64,000 nucleotides of DNA from Mucilaginibacter conchicola (GTDB lineage Bacteria; Bacteroidota; Bacteroidia; Sphingobacteriales; Sphingobacteriaceae), in assembly GCF_003432115.1 (NCBI RefSeq), contig NZ_QWDC01000002.1, positions 310,001-374,000 on the forward strand. The letters run 5' to 3'. The position numbers were made by a program, and so were the translations under genes. Shown in pieces: positions 57,607 to 64,000 of this stretch. Within the stretch, counting starts at the first letter, position 1. Every line of letters begins with the position of its first letter. The notes beneath the pieces were generated by a model. That model was not told where the DNA came from, searched no databases, and was given only the letters and a program-made list of their open reading frames with translations.

Positions 57607-58484
57607 TAAACCAGTCCCTTTTTACGTTGAATCAAAAATTCTCTCAGGGCTTCATCAAGCGGTTGCGATGTGCTGAGCACGCGGTAGGCAATGCGTTTGC
57701 CCAACAGCTGTGCTTTTATCGTATCGAGGTGTTGTTTCAATTTATCCTGATAAGTTGCTTTTGCGGATTGGGCATTGATCTGGATTGTCTCGCCCGTCTC
57801 CAGGTCCTCTAAAGTGGTGTATCCTTTGTAATCGAAATCCAGTTCGTTCTGCCCCATCAGGTGGAAAACGATGATCTCGTGCCTGAGGGCAGCAAGGGTA
57901 TTCAGCAAGGTAAATATTTCCCCATTGGCCTGATACATATCGGTGATAAAAACCAGTAATTCCTTGCGGCCATTGCCGGCGAACAACTCTTTATAATGGG
58001 TAGGTTTGGTAAACAGTCCCTCTGGTTTTACCTGCTCCAGGTGGTATAACAAGCGCTGCAGATGCTGCGGATCTGGCTTTGAAGGTAGCGAGAACAGTTT
58101 ACCATCCTGAAACACATTCAGTGCCACTGAATCGCCTTGCAGGTTAGTCAGCCAGGCCATTGAAGCCGCCAGCATTTTAGCATACTCTATCTTTAAAATC
58201 CCGTTATCATCATGTTTCATGGATGCGCTGGCATCCACCAGAAAACGTACCGAAATACTGGTTTCGGTCTCCGACTCGCGGATGTAATACCTGTCGCTGC
58301 GGGCAAACATGCGCCAGTCCAACCAGCGCAGGTCATCGCCCGGCTGGTAGCTGCGGTACTGGCTAAACTCCAGTCCCGGCCCTTTCAGCGTGCTCTTGTT
58401 AAAGCCATTCATAAAGCCATCAACAACCGTTTTCGCCAGTAATGGCAAATCTTTTATGGTGGTTAATGTTTTAGGATTGAGCAT
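57606..58484 (-). CDS. DUF58/vWA-domain protein
   Basis: A 292-residue DUF58 protein. The family hallmark is GPGLEFSQYRSYQPGDDLRW followed by LDWRMFARSDRYYIRESETE. A von Willebrand A fold with MIDAS residues follows: FLVDASASM (DxSxS) near residue 88, and the FITDM strand about residue 180. It is likely cytoplasmic or membrane-associated and acts with the MoxR ATPase. It overlaps the BatA-domain gene by one base. The gap to MoxR upstream is filled by a repeat of 94 bases. Confidence 0.94.
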   Translation of the reverse strand: MLNPKTLTTIKDLPLLAKTVVDGFMNGFNKSTLKGPGLEFSQYRSYQPGDDLRWLDWRMFARSDRYYIRESETETSISVRFLVDASASMKHDDNGILKIEYAKMLAASMAWLTNLQGDSVALNVFQDGKLFSLPSKPDPQHLQRLLYHLEQVKPEGLFTKPTHYKELFAGNGRKELLVFITDMYQANGEIFTLLNTLAALRHEIIVFHLMGQNELDFDYKGYTTLEDLETGETIQINAQSAKATYQDKLKQHLDTIKAQLLGKRIAYRVLSTSQPLDEALREFLIQRKKGLV

Positions 58485-58532
58485 TTTGGGTTAGAGATTG
58501 GTGATTAGTTGATTAGAGATTAGTTTTAAATG

Positions 58533-58626
58533 TGTCATTGCGAGGAGCGAGAGCGACGTGGCAATCTCATAGACAGGTCCTACATACTTGTCCTGTGAGA
58601 TTGCCACGCTATCGCTCGCAATGACA
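58533..58626. repeat. Dispersed inverted repeat, ATTGCGAGG family, copy 3
   Basis: TGTCATTGCGAGGAGCGAGA and its partner GCTATCGCTCGCAATGACA, with inner GTGGCAATCTCATAGACAGG and CTGTGAGATTGCCAC, form an imperfect long hairpin between MoxR and DUF58. Confidence 0.8.
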
Positions 58627-58631
58627 TATTT

Positions 58632-59627
58632 TTATAACGCCCCCTTCCTCTCCACCACTTTTATCAATTCCTCAGTTACTTTATCAGATGTTATCCCCTC
58701 AGCCTCGGCCCTGAAGTTCATCAGGATGCGGTGCCTTAGCACGGCCGGTGCCATAGCGTGAATGTCTTCCATCAATACTGTATAGCGGCCTTTAAGCAGT
58801 GCGCGCGCTTTGGCCGTTAGTATCAGCGCCTGGCCTGCGCGGGGGCCTGCCCCCCAGCGTACCCATTCTTTTACGTAGCTAACCGTAGTAGTATCGGGGC
58901 GGGTGGCACGGATCAGCTGACTAACGTAGCGCGTCAGATCCTCATTAATGGTTACCTGCCTTACCAGTGCCTGGGCTTGTATAATTTCTTCGGCAGATAT
59001 TACGGCTTGTATGTCGGCTTGCCTGGTGCCGGTGGTACGGTTCAGTATGTCAAACTCTTCCTGCTCGGTTGGGTAGCCAATTTTTACAAGGAGCAGAAAG
59101 CGGTCTAACTGTGCCTCGGGCAGCGGGTAGGTGCCGGCCTGCTCAATGGGGTTTTGGGTAGCCAGTATAAAGAAAGGTTTATCAAGCGGGTAAGTTTGCC
59201 CGCCATAAGTTACCTCAAACTCCTGCATGGCCTCTAACAATGCAGACTGTGTTTTGGGCGGCGTACGGTTAATCTCATCGGCCAGTATAATATTGGCAAA
59301 CAGCGGCCCTTTATTGAACTTGAAGAAACGCTTGCCGGTGGCATGATCTTCTTCCAATATCTCGGTGCCGATGATGTCAGTAGGCATCAGATCGGGCGTG
59401 AACTGGATGCGTCTAAAAGCCAGTTTCAGTGCCTGCGACATGGTTTTCACGATAAGCGTTTTGGCCAGCCCCGGTACGCCTTCCAACAGGCAATGGCCAC
59501 CTGCAAGGAAAGCTACAAGCAGCTCGTCCAGTATGGCATCCTGGCCTACAATTACCTTCTGTATCTCTGCCTTAAGCTGTGGCAGCTTGGCTAATAGTGC
59601 GTTGAGTTGTTTTTCAGTTAGTTGCAT
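58632..59627 (-). CDS. MoxR-family AAA ATPase
   Basis: A 331-residue AAA ATPase of the MoxR type. Walker A is LLEGVPGLAKTLIVK (GxPGxAKT), Walker B is IILADEINRTPPKTQ, and sensor 1 lies in FFILATQNPIEQAGTY. The lid domain ends LIKVVERKGAL. The ATG at 59627 (MQLTEKQLNALLAKLPQLKA) is chosen because the twelve codons of the possible GTG start at 59663 lie inside the dispersed repeat at 59659. The gene is first in the row MoxR - DUF58 - BatA-domain - 702 aa - 588 aa. MoxR proteins act as chaperones in assembly of metal or envelope complexes. Confidence 0.93.
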   Translation of the reverse strand: MQLTEKQLNALLAKLPQLKAEIQKVIVGQDAILDELLVAFLAGGHCLLEGVPGLAKTLIVKTMSQALKLAFRRIQFTPDLMPTDIIGTEILEEDHATGKRFFKFNKGPLFANIILADEINRTPPKTQSALLEAMQEFEVTYGGQTYPLDKPFFILATQNPIEQAGTYPLPEAQLDRFLLLVKIGYPTEQEEFDILNRTTGTRQADIQAVISAEEIIQAQALVRQVTINEDLTRYVSQLIRATRPDTTTVSYVKEWVRWGAGPRAGQALILTAKARALLKGRYTVLMEDIHAMAPAVLRHRILMNFRAEAEGITSDKVTEELIKVVERKGAL

Positions 59628-59658
59628 TTGTTGTAATAAGCTGTCAGCGCTTCGTTTA

Positions 59659-59787
59659 CTCACCCCGACTACGCTTCGCTGGTCGACCCTCTCTTCGCTG
59701 CGCGGAAAGAGGGTAAAAAAACTTTTTTGTTATCACAAAAAAGAGAAAGCCCCCCTCTCTGCTTCTCAGAGAGGGGTTGGGGGAGAG
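59659..59787. repeat. Composite repeat with CTCACCCCGAC ends, copy 3
   Basis: CTCACCCCGACTACGCTTCG then CCCTCTCTTCGCTGCGCGGA with AAGAGGG matches the left half of copies 1 and 2; the right half is replaced by CCCCCTCTCTGCTTCTCAGA with GAGGGGTTGGGGGAG. Confidence 0.75.
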
Positions 59788-59894
59788 GCCATCACAAGAT
59801 AGCTATTCACGCCATTTTTTTATAAGTATACCTACAAAGTATCCAAAACTTTACAGCACCGGCATGCCATCCATCGCCCCCGGGCAAAATATTT

Positions 59895-60539
59895 GTGTTA
59901 ATTTTAGCAGCTATGGCACAGGCGCAAAAATTCACCTTCACCCGGCTCAGTTACCACAGCGGCGACTGGGATACCGACCAGCGCATGCCATCAAACCTGC
60001 TCAACTCGTTACTGGAGTACACCACCGTAGCCATCAATCCGCAGGAAAAAGTTGTGCCTTTGAGCAGCGATGATATTTTCAATTACCCCTTCTGCTACCT
60101 CAGCGGGCATAAGCTGGTGCAGTTTGATGCTAAGGAGAAAGCCAACTTTAAGCAGTACGTACAAAACGGCGGCTTTGTGTTTGTTGACGATTGTAACCAC
60201 GATATCGACGGCCTTTTTGCCAAATCATTTGAGGCGCAAATGGCGGCGCTGTTTGGCCCGTCAGCATTAAAGAAGATCCCTAACAGCCATAAGCTATACA
60301 GCGCTTTCTTTAAATTTGAGAAAGGCCCGCCCACCACAACGTTTGAGCTGAACGGCTGGGGCGACGACCTCGTGCATGATTACCTTAAAGCCATTGAGAT
60401 AAACGGCCGCATTGGCGTTTTGTACAGCAGTAAAGATTACGGCTGCGAGTGGGATTATGATTTTAGAAATAAGCGATTTTTAGCCGAGGATAACACTAAA
60501 TTTGGCGTTAATATTATTATGTATGCCCTTAACTCTTAA
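59895..60539 (+). CDS. DUF4159 family protein
   Basis: A 214-residue protein from the GTG at 59895 (LILAAMAQAQKFTFTRLSYH). The leader before KFTFTRL resembles the end of a signal peptide (AAMAQAQ), but the start is short and 59913 (ATG) is an alternative, making the true start uncertain. The DUF4159 domain is clear: WDTDQRMPSNLLNSLLEYTT, NYPFCYLSGHKLVQFDAKEK, NGGFVFVDDCNHDIDGLFAK and CEWDYDFRNKRF. Members of this family often occur next to MoxR-BatA genes, which fits. Its gene runs away from the MoxR operon on the plus strand. Confidence 0.85.
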   Translation: MLILAAMAQAQKFTFTRLSYHSGDWDTDQRMPSNLLNSLLEYTTVAINPQEKVVPLSSDDIFNYPFCYLSGHKLVQFDAKEKANFKQYVQNGGFVFVDDCNHDIDGLFAKSFEAQMAALFGPSALKKIPNSHKLYSAFFKFEKGPPTTTFELNGWGDDLVHDYLKAIEINGRIGVLYSSKDYGCEWDYDFRNKRFLAEDNTKFGVNIIMYALNS

Positions 60540-60560
60540 CGGGCGCACAACAATTGTACA

Positions 60561-61190
60561 ATGGAAGATAATTACTACATAGCACGCGATAAAACCGAAG
60601 AAGGCCCATTTACGCTTGAGCAACTCATGCAGGCCGATATTGATGCCGATACGCTGATCCTGAGCCCCAACGCCGCCGACTGGCAGCGCGCATCTGACCT
60701 GCCCGAGCTGTTCCATTATTTTGAGGCACAGGGTTACTACTTCCCTACCGAAGATAACCTGGCAGGCTTTGGCTGGCGCCTGCTGGCTTACATTGCCGAT
60801 TCGTTCATCATGTCGTACCCGATATCGTTCTTCAGGCCTGAGAATTTTAAAGAGATCTATGAACGTGCACTGAATGGTGGCGCTACCGTTACCGACCTTA
60901 ATACCATGATGCAGTTTAACATCACTACCTTCCTGGTGATGGCCATGTACCATACCCTTTGCGAGTTTTCGCCGCTGCAGGGTAGCTTGGGTAAAAAACT
61001 CTTCAGGCTTACGGTGGTAGATAGTGATGGACGCAGGCTAAGCTTCTTTAGGGCGCTAATCCGCAACGTCGGCAAAATTGTATCGGGCACGGCCCTGTTC
61101 ATAGGCTACCTTTGGGTACTTTGGGACGATCGCAAACAAGCCTGGCACGACAAGTGGGCTAAAGCTTATGTTTTGATAAAGAATAGGTAG
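60561..61190 (+). CDS. GYF_2 plus RDD-domain membrane protein
   Basis: A 209-residue protein. Residues 1-50 form a GYF_2-type (DUF4339) domain: MEDNYYIARDKTEEGPFTLE with QLMQADIDADTLILSPNAAD and WQRASDLPEL. The RDD domain follows from about residue 67, with LAGFGWRLLAYIADSFIMSY (first helix, Arg and two Asp-type positions), a segment FNITTFLVMAMYHTLCEFS and the helix TALFIGYLWVLWDDRKQAWHDK. RDD proteins sit in the inner membrane; some take part in transport. It follows the DUF4159 gene by 21 bases and may be co-transcribed with it. Confidence 0.9.
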   Translation: MEDNYYIARDKTEEGPFTLEQLMQADIDADTLILSPNAADWQRASDLPELFHYFEAQGYYFPTEDNLAGFGWRLLAYIADSFIMSYPISFFRPENFKEIYERALNGGATVTDLNTMMQFNITTFLVMAMYHTLCEFSPLQGSLGKKLFRLTVVDSDGRRLSFFRALIRNVGKIVSGTALFIGYLWVLWDDRKQAWHDKWAKAYVLIKNR

Positions 61191-61280
61191 GGTTTTCTGA
61201 TGTGCAGATTTTAGATGTGCAAATTTCAAATATGCGGGCATGCAGATCTCAGATGAGACAAGGCGCGTGCTATATATTTC

Positions 61281-61364
61281 GGGCGTTCCGTACGGGCGTG
61301 CTATCCGTTCATACGCCTGCAGGCCTTACCCACAAGGGCCGGTATCCACTGCTATCACTAACGC
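61281..61364. repeat. Structured intergenic segment, possible RNA or repeat
   Basis: The segment runs GGGCGTTCCGTACGGGCGTG, CTATCCGTTCATACGCCTGC, AGGCCTTACCCACAAGGGCC and GGTATCCACTGCTATCACTA. It contains the palindrome GCCTGCAGGC and paired GGCC/GGGCC arms. From memory similar segments with the CTATCC and GGTATCC blocks recur in intergenic space of many Bacteroidota genomes; I cannot verify this here. Confidence 0.4.
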
Positions 61365-61449
61365 AACTGTCTGAATCAGAATTTAAGAATTAGTATAAAA
61401 AAGCCTCTTACTGTAAACGGCACACGCGGCACGCGTGCGCCAGCAACTA

Positions 61450-61960
61450 TATTAAAAAGCGGGCAAAGGCCCGACAAAAAACCGAGCCAGCGTAAAGGCT
61501 CGTGGGCAGAAGGATTTTTTTGTCTTGATCTTTGGTTACTTTGTATCAAGACAAAGTAACAGCCCTCCGCGGCAATTGAGCGGACTAACGTTGACTACAA
61601 CACAGACCTTTCCTAAAAATAAACGCAGAATAACAGATTCTTCGCTACGCTCAGAATGACAAGTTTTATTTTCTCGCCCCGTCAGCAAAAAAGCTTCGGG
61701 CGAAAGCGGGCAGAACAATGGTGGTTAGCGCGTTGGCAAGGGCATTGCGGAATCTATTACAGAAGCGAAGGCCTGAGCGGACAGGGTAAGAGATTTCCAG
61801 CCCGCGGTTCTGTACGATTTGCAGGGCAAAGGCCTCGTACGGCAAAGAAGCCTCTTTGCTGTATGATCTTTGGTTACTTTGTATCAAGACAAAGTCCATC
61901 CGCGGCAATTGAGCGGACTAACGTTGATAGGGCACAGACCTTTGCAAAAAACAAACGCGG
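61450..61960. repeat. Long mosaic intergenic repeat, copy 3 (two partial tandem units)
   Basis: Blocks shared with 19728-20087 are AAAGCGGGCAAAGGCCCGAC with AAAAAACC, GGGCAGAAGGATTTTTTTGT with CTTGA, and GCGGCAATTGAGCGGACTAA. The last block and the preceding TTGGTTACTTTGTATCAAGA with CAAAGT occur twice (61529-61590 and 61869-61925). GTCAGCAAAAAAGCTTCGGG at 61681 is shared with 34262-34715. Confidence 0.7.
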
Positions 61961-62161
61961 CCTAACAGATTCTTCGCTATCACTCAGAATGACAAGGCAT
62001 TTCTGACTTTTTAATTTTGACTTTTAACTTCCCTATCCCAACAATTTCTCTTCCCAATTGTCTATGTAAATGCTTAACGCATAGTTAATGTTATATTATA
62101 GCTTAACTTATTTACAATATTTATAATAGCCTTTACTTAACACCATCTAAAACAAATCACT

Positions 62162-62710
62162 ATGAAGAAAGTATTTTTAGTAGCCATGCTCTCAGCATCT
62201 GTTATGGTTTACTCGTGCAAATCAAAAACCGACAAAGCCGCAGGCGACAGCACCGCAACTGAACAAGCTGCCACACCAACTACTGATAAAGCAGCCCCTG
62301 CCGAAACACCAGGCAATGCACCAAAAACGTATACGGCAACCTTCTCGCCCGATACTGCCATACTGGGCAAACAGAAAGAAGCACTTGTAAAAGTGATCCC
62401 CGTTAGCGCTACTGATCTTAGCGACCCCGACGGTAAATCTGAAGGTATCGAGTTCACTTTTAAAGTGAGCGTTACCAATAAAAATAAAATGGGTGGCAAC
62501 AACGTAGGCCTAACCCCGTCTGAGTTTAGGTTGGCCCTTGATAACAACACCAACATTAGCCAAACCAACGGCGGCTATTTCTCGGCCCAGCCCGAAGCCA
62601 CTGCCGAATCTGAAAACATCACCTACCGCATACCGGCCGGTGCCAAACCAAAAGCCCTCAACCTCTTCTACGACGAAACCCGCGTAAGCGTACCCGTTGA
62701 ACTGAAGTAA
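62162..62710 (+). CDS. Lipoprotein of unknown function, 182 aa
   Basis: A 182-residue lipoprotein with the signal MKKVFLVAMLSASVMVYSCK and Cys at 19. A Thr/Ala/Pro-rich linker of about 35 residues follows (AAGDSTATEQAATPTTDKAA). The domain of some 120 residues is beta-rich with GIEFTFKVSVTNKNKMGGNN, VGLTPSEFRLALDNNTNISQ and a final FYDETRVSVPVELK, a fold like that of immunoglobulin-type or DUF4352-like domains; this is only a guess. It stands alone and has its own terminator. Confidence 0.82.
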   Translation: MKKVFLVAMLSASVMVYSCKSKTDKAAGDSTATEQAATPTTDKAAPAETPGNAPKTYTATFSPDTAILGKQKEALVKVIPVSATDLSDPDGKSEGIEFTFKVSVTNKNKMGGNNVGLTPSEFRLALDNNTNISQTNGGYFSAQPEATAESENITYRIPAGAKPKALNLFYDETRVSVPVELK

Positions 62711-62737
62711 CATTTGGGTTTAATAGAAATGAAAAAG

Positions 62738-62757
62738 GCCTTCACGCGAGTGAAGGC
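62738..62757 (+). terminator. Hairpin terminator after lipoprotein gene
   Basis: GCCTTCAC-GCGA-GTGAAGGC, an eight-pair stem followed by TTTTTTGG, 28 bases past the stop at 62710. Confidence 0.9.
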
Positions 62758-62867
62758 TTTTTTGGTTTAATCTTTAGTTAATTGAAAATCAGGTGTTTTT
62801 ACGGTGTTTTTATTTGAAATAATCTTTTTAAATTCACTTTTAATTGTATTAACCTAATTATCACAAC

Positions 62868-63728
62868 ATGGTCGACAAAATTTTACGACGCGCTTTTTTT
62901 ACTATCAACATCAAATTACGGAAAAATAATAATTCTCGGGATGCAACGCGATTGGAGTATATAGAATTGATAAATAAAGTATACACCCGTAAAATTCACA
63001 AACCGTCTTCAAATGGCAAGCATTGCATTATTAAGCATCTTTTAAGGAAAGAAGAAAACGGCGAGACAATCTACTTATTTGGGAAATTAGCACAATTCAC
63101 TTATTTTGAAAATAAAAGCTGGTTTGACATAGACACTTTAGATTTAGACTCACAGTTCCAATTAAGAGATGGGTTATTCCCCGACGCCGTAGAAACTGAT
63201 TTTATTTTTGACCCGCGAAATCATAAATTTTCTTTTATAACTAAATCTTCAATAGCAATTTCTCCCAATCCAGTTCGAGCATTTTGGGAAGAAGCCTTAA
63301 ATTCGGTTAAAGATGACAGTGAGTTTATTCATGTCGATGTAGTAAGTGGTCGGGATTTCAACTCAAAGCTATCCAATGCCCGATCCATTAGACGGATTGA
63401 AATAGATTTAAACTATTCAAATTCAGGAATAGGATCAATATCTAAAAAAGTTATAGATGAAGATTTAAAAAAAAGTAATGCAAAAAATGCTACTCTCGTC
63501 GTTGTTTCAAAAAGAAATGAAAGTATTAATATTCAAGAAAGTGATATAATTAAAGGAGCTCTCGAACTTTCTGAAGAAGACGGCGAGGCGAGAGCTAAGA
63601 TAGTTGATCAATCAGGAAACCTTGTAGACATAAGCACAAGCCAATTTCCGAAGAAAGATTTTTTTGAATCCAATATAATTCATCTCTTTGACAACTTTTT
63701 TGATAAAATCAGAAGTATTTGGCCTTAA
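62868..63728 (+). CDS. DUF4747-like protein
   Basis: A 286-residue protein with a strongly AT-rich gene, unlike the neighbours. It starts from ATG 62868 (MVDKILRRAFFTINIKLRKN). The block LFGKLAQFTYFENKSWFDID with TLDLDSQ, then DFIFDPRNHKFSFIT and ISPNPVRAFWEEALN, and the region SIRRIEIDLNYSNSG match what I recall of the DUF4747 family: a substrate-like beta-rich N-terminal part, an SPN..FF motif and an RRxEIxL strand. The family has no established function to my knowledge; members are often near phage-related or defence genes. It precedes a membrane protein gene by 10 bases, an apparent operon. Confidence 0.72.
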   Translation: MVDKILRRAFFTINIKLRKNNNSRDATRLEYIELINKVYTRKIHKPSSNGKHCIIKHLLRKEENGETIYLFGKLAQFTYFENKSWFDIDTLDLDSQFQLRDGLFPDAVETDFIFDPRNHKFSFITKSSIAISPNPVRAFWEEALNSVKDDSEFIHVDVVSGRDFNSKLSNARSIRRIEIDLNYSNSGIGSISKKVIDEDLKKSNAKNATLVVVSKRNESINIQESDIIKGALELSEEDGEARAKIVDQSGNLVDISTSQFPKKDFFESNIIHLFDNFFDKIRSIWP

Positions 63729-63738
63729 ATAATAAAAG

Positions 63739-64000
63739 ATGGATTTTGGTTGGAAACGTATATGGGGATTGTATGGCTGGAAAGAACTTCTAAGTAAAAG
63801 AAATAAACTGTTTTATTTCTCAGCGATATCTAATTTGATATTTATTATTATTCTCTTAATAAGTAATCATGATGCAAACTTGCCTTTTGAACTAATAAAT
63901 AAAGTTTTAAATATTGCTTTAGGAAGCTTGCCAACTTTATTAGGATTTAATCTAGGAGCATTCGCTTTGATAATAGGATTCTTGTCAAACGAAAATTTGG
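63739..64000 (+). CDS. Membrane protein, N-terminal part (cut by window edge)
   Basis: The frame from ATG 63739 is open to the window end, giving 87 residues: MDFGWKRIWGLYGWKELLSK, then hydrophobic segments at about 26-41 (YFSAISNLIFIIILLI) and 56-81 (VLNIALGSLPTLLGFNLGAF with ALIIGF). At least two membrane helices with a short loop are thus visible, and the rest of the protein is missing. AT-rich like the gene before it, 10 bases behind it, so probably one operon. The family is unknown to me; a small multi-helix membrane effector next to a soluble partner is a common pattern in anti-phage and toxin systems. Confidence 0.7.
   Translation, partial: MDFGWKRIWGLYGWKELLSKRNKLFYFSAISNLIFIIILLISNHDANLPFELINKVLNIALGSLPTLLGFNLGAFALIIGFLSNENL

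Larger units (their letters stand above)
61191..62161. other. Gene-free gap of 971 bases with several repeats
   Basis: No believable gene is seen. The start (61197-61255) holds GATGTGCAGATTTTAGATGT-type tandem units. 61281-61364 has a structured-looking segment. 61450-61960 contains blocks of the mosaic repeat, in two partial tandem copies. The end has GACTTTTAACTT units and an AT-rich promoter region for the lipoprotein gene. The 116-codon frame at 61656 and similar ones are by-products of the repeats. Confidence 0.7.

Noticed and set aside
59628-59663. Upstream GTG start of the MoxR gene
   Set aside because: The 12 codons lie partly in a dispersed repeat, and family alignments normally begin close to the MQLTEKQ start.
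61656-62006. 116-codon plus-strand frame in the 971-base gap
   Set aside because: It spans repeat blocks only and ends in a repeat palindrome.
1-64000. tRNA, rRNA, tmRNA or transposase genes
   Set aside because: I looked for T-loop GGTTCGAATC-type motifs, rRNA-like blocks and DDE or tyrosine transposase motifs and found none that I could support by eye; a tRNAscan and Rfam search would be decisive.

Overview
The window is a chromosomal segment of a Bacteroidota bacterium, most likely a Sphingobacteriaceae member of the Mucilaginibacter/Pedobacter type. Pointers are the many TAnnTTTG promoter elements (the Bacteroidota -7 box), the near absence of Shine-Dalgarno sites, two LytS/LytTR pairs, the large-type IspG, the MoxR-DUF58-BatA cluster and several small SCKK-type lipoproteins. 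I could run no database search, so genus and family names rest on recognition. I saw no rRNA, tRNA, transposase or CRISPR array.

Layout. 1-2342: end of a YicC-family gene, gmk, nadD, miaE-like. 2413-5777: LytS/LytTR pair, an exported intradiol dioxygenase-like protein, one unknown. 5856-11123 (minus): FAD monooxygenase, RsmI-like methyltransferase, aminotransferase, fatty-acid desaturase, DUF2383 protein. 11292-13747: three lipoproteins, one with PKD repeats. 14027-18033: Ku, two SDR-type genes, a divergent pair of Crp/Fnr regulators. 18318-24924: a HAD-ACT phosphatase fusion, UspA, a CLC-F-type fluoride antiporter under a fluoride riboswitch, tryptophan 2,3-dioxygenase, branched-chain aminotransferase. 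25118-33437: single-domain response regulator, glycine-zipper protein, alpha/beta hydrolase, GntP permease, Bcr/CflA exporter, hybrid histidine kinase, and a divergent sigma factor with a membrane partner. 33669-37430: DUF4126-like protein and an MlaEFD-type lipid transporter. 37805-43663: GH26 mannanase, second LytS/LytTR pair, small secreted protein, IspG. 43764-48382: two toxin-antitoxin pairs, two tandem lipoproteins, a beta-hydroxyacid dehydrogenase and an aminoglycoside-phosphotransferase-fold kinase. 48494-61190: membrane protein, TldD/TldE pair, the MoxR-DUF58-BatA operon with two further large membrane proteins, a DUF4159 protein and a GYF-RDD protein. 62162-64000: a lipoprotein, then an AT-rich two-gene unit, a DUF4747-like gene followed by a membrane protein cut by the window edge.

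How the genes work together. Clear co-transcribed units have overlapping or nearly touching genes: LytS/LytTR (twice), RsmI-like plus monooxygenase, sigma plus anti-sigma-like, MlaE-F-D, TldD-TldE, DUF58-BatA-702 aa-588 aa, and both toxin-antitoxin pairs. Intergenic space is filled with several families of dispersed inverted repeats. One of these, a GACTTTTGACTT-rich repeat, also appears twice inside ispG as in-frame extra peptide.

Best candidates for something new: the DUF4747-like plus membrane-protein pair at the right edge; the HAD-ACT protein that keeps a piece of a 3-phosphoglycerate dehydrogenase but has lost its NAD domain; the repeat-derived peptides in IspG; and the fluoride riboswitch, whose 3' strand can pair with the sequence next to the start codon of the antiporter gene.
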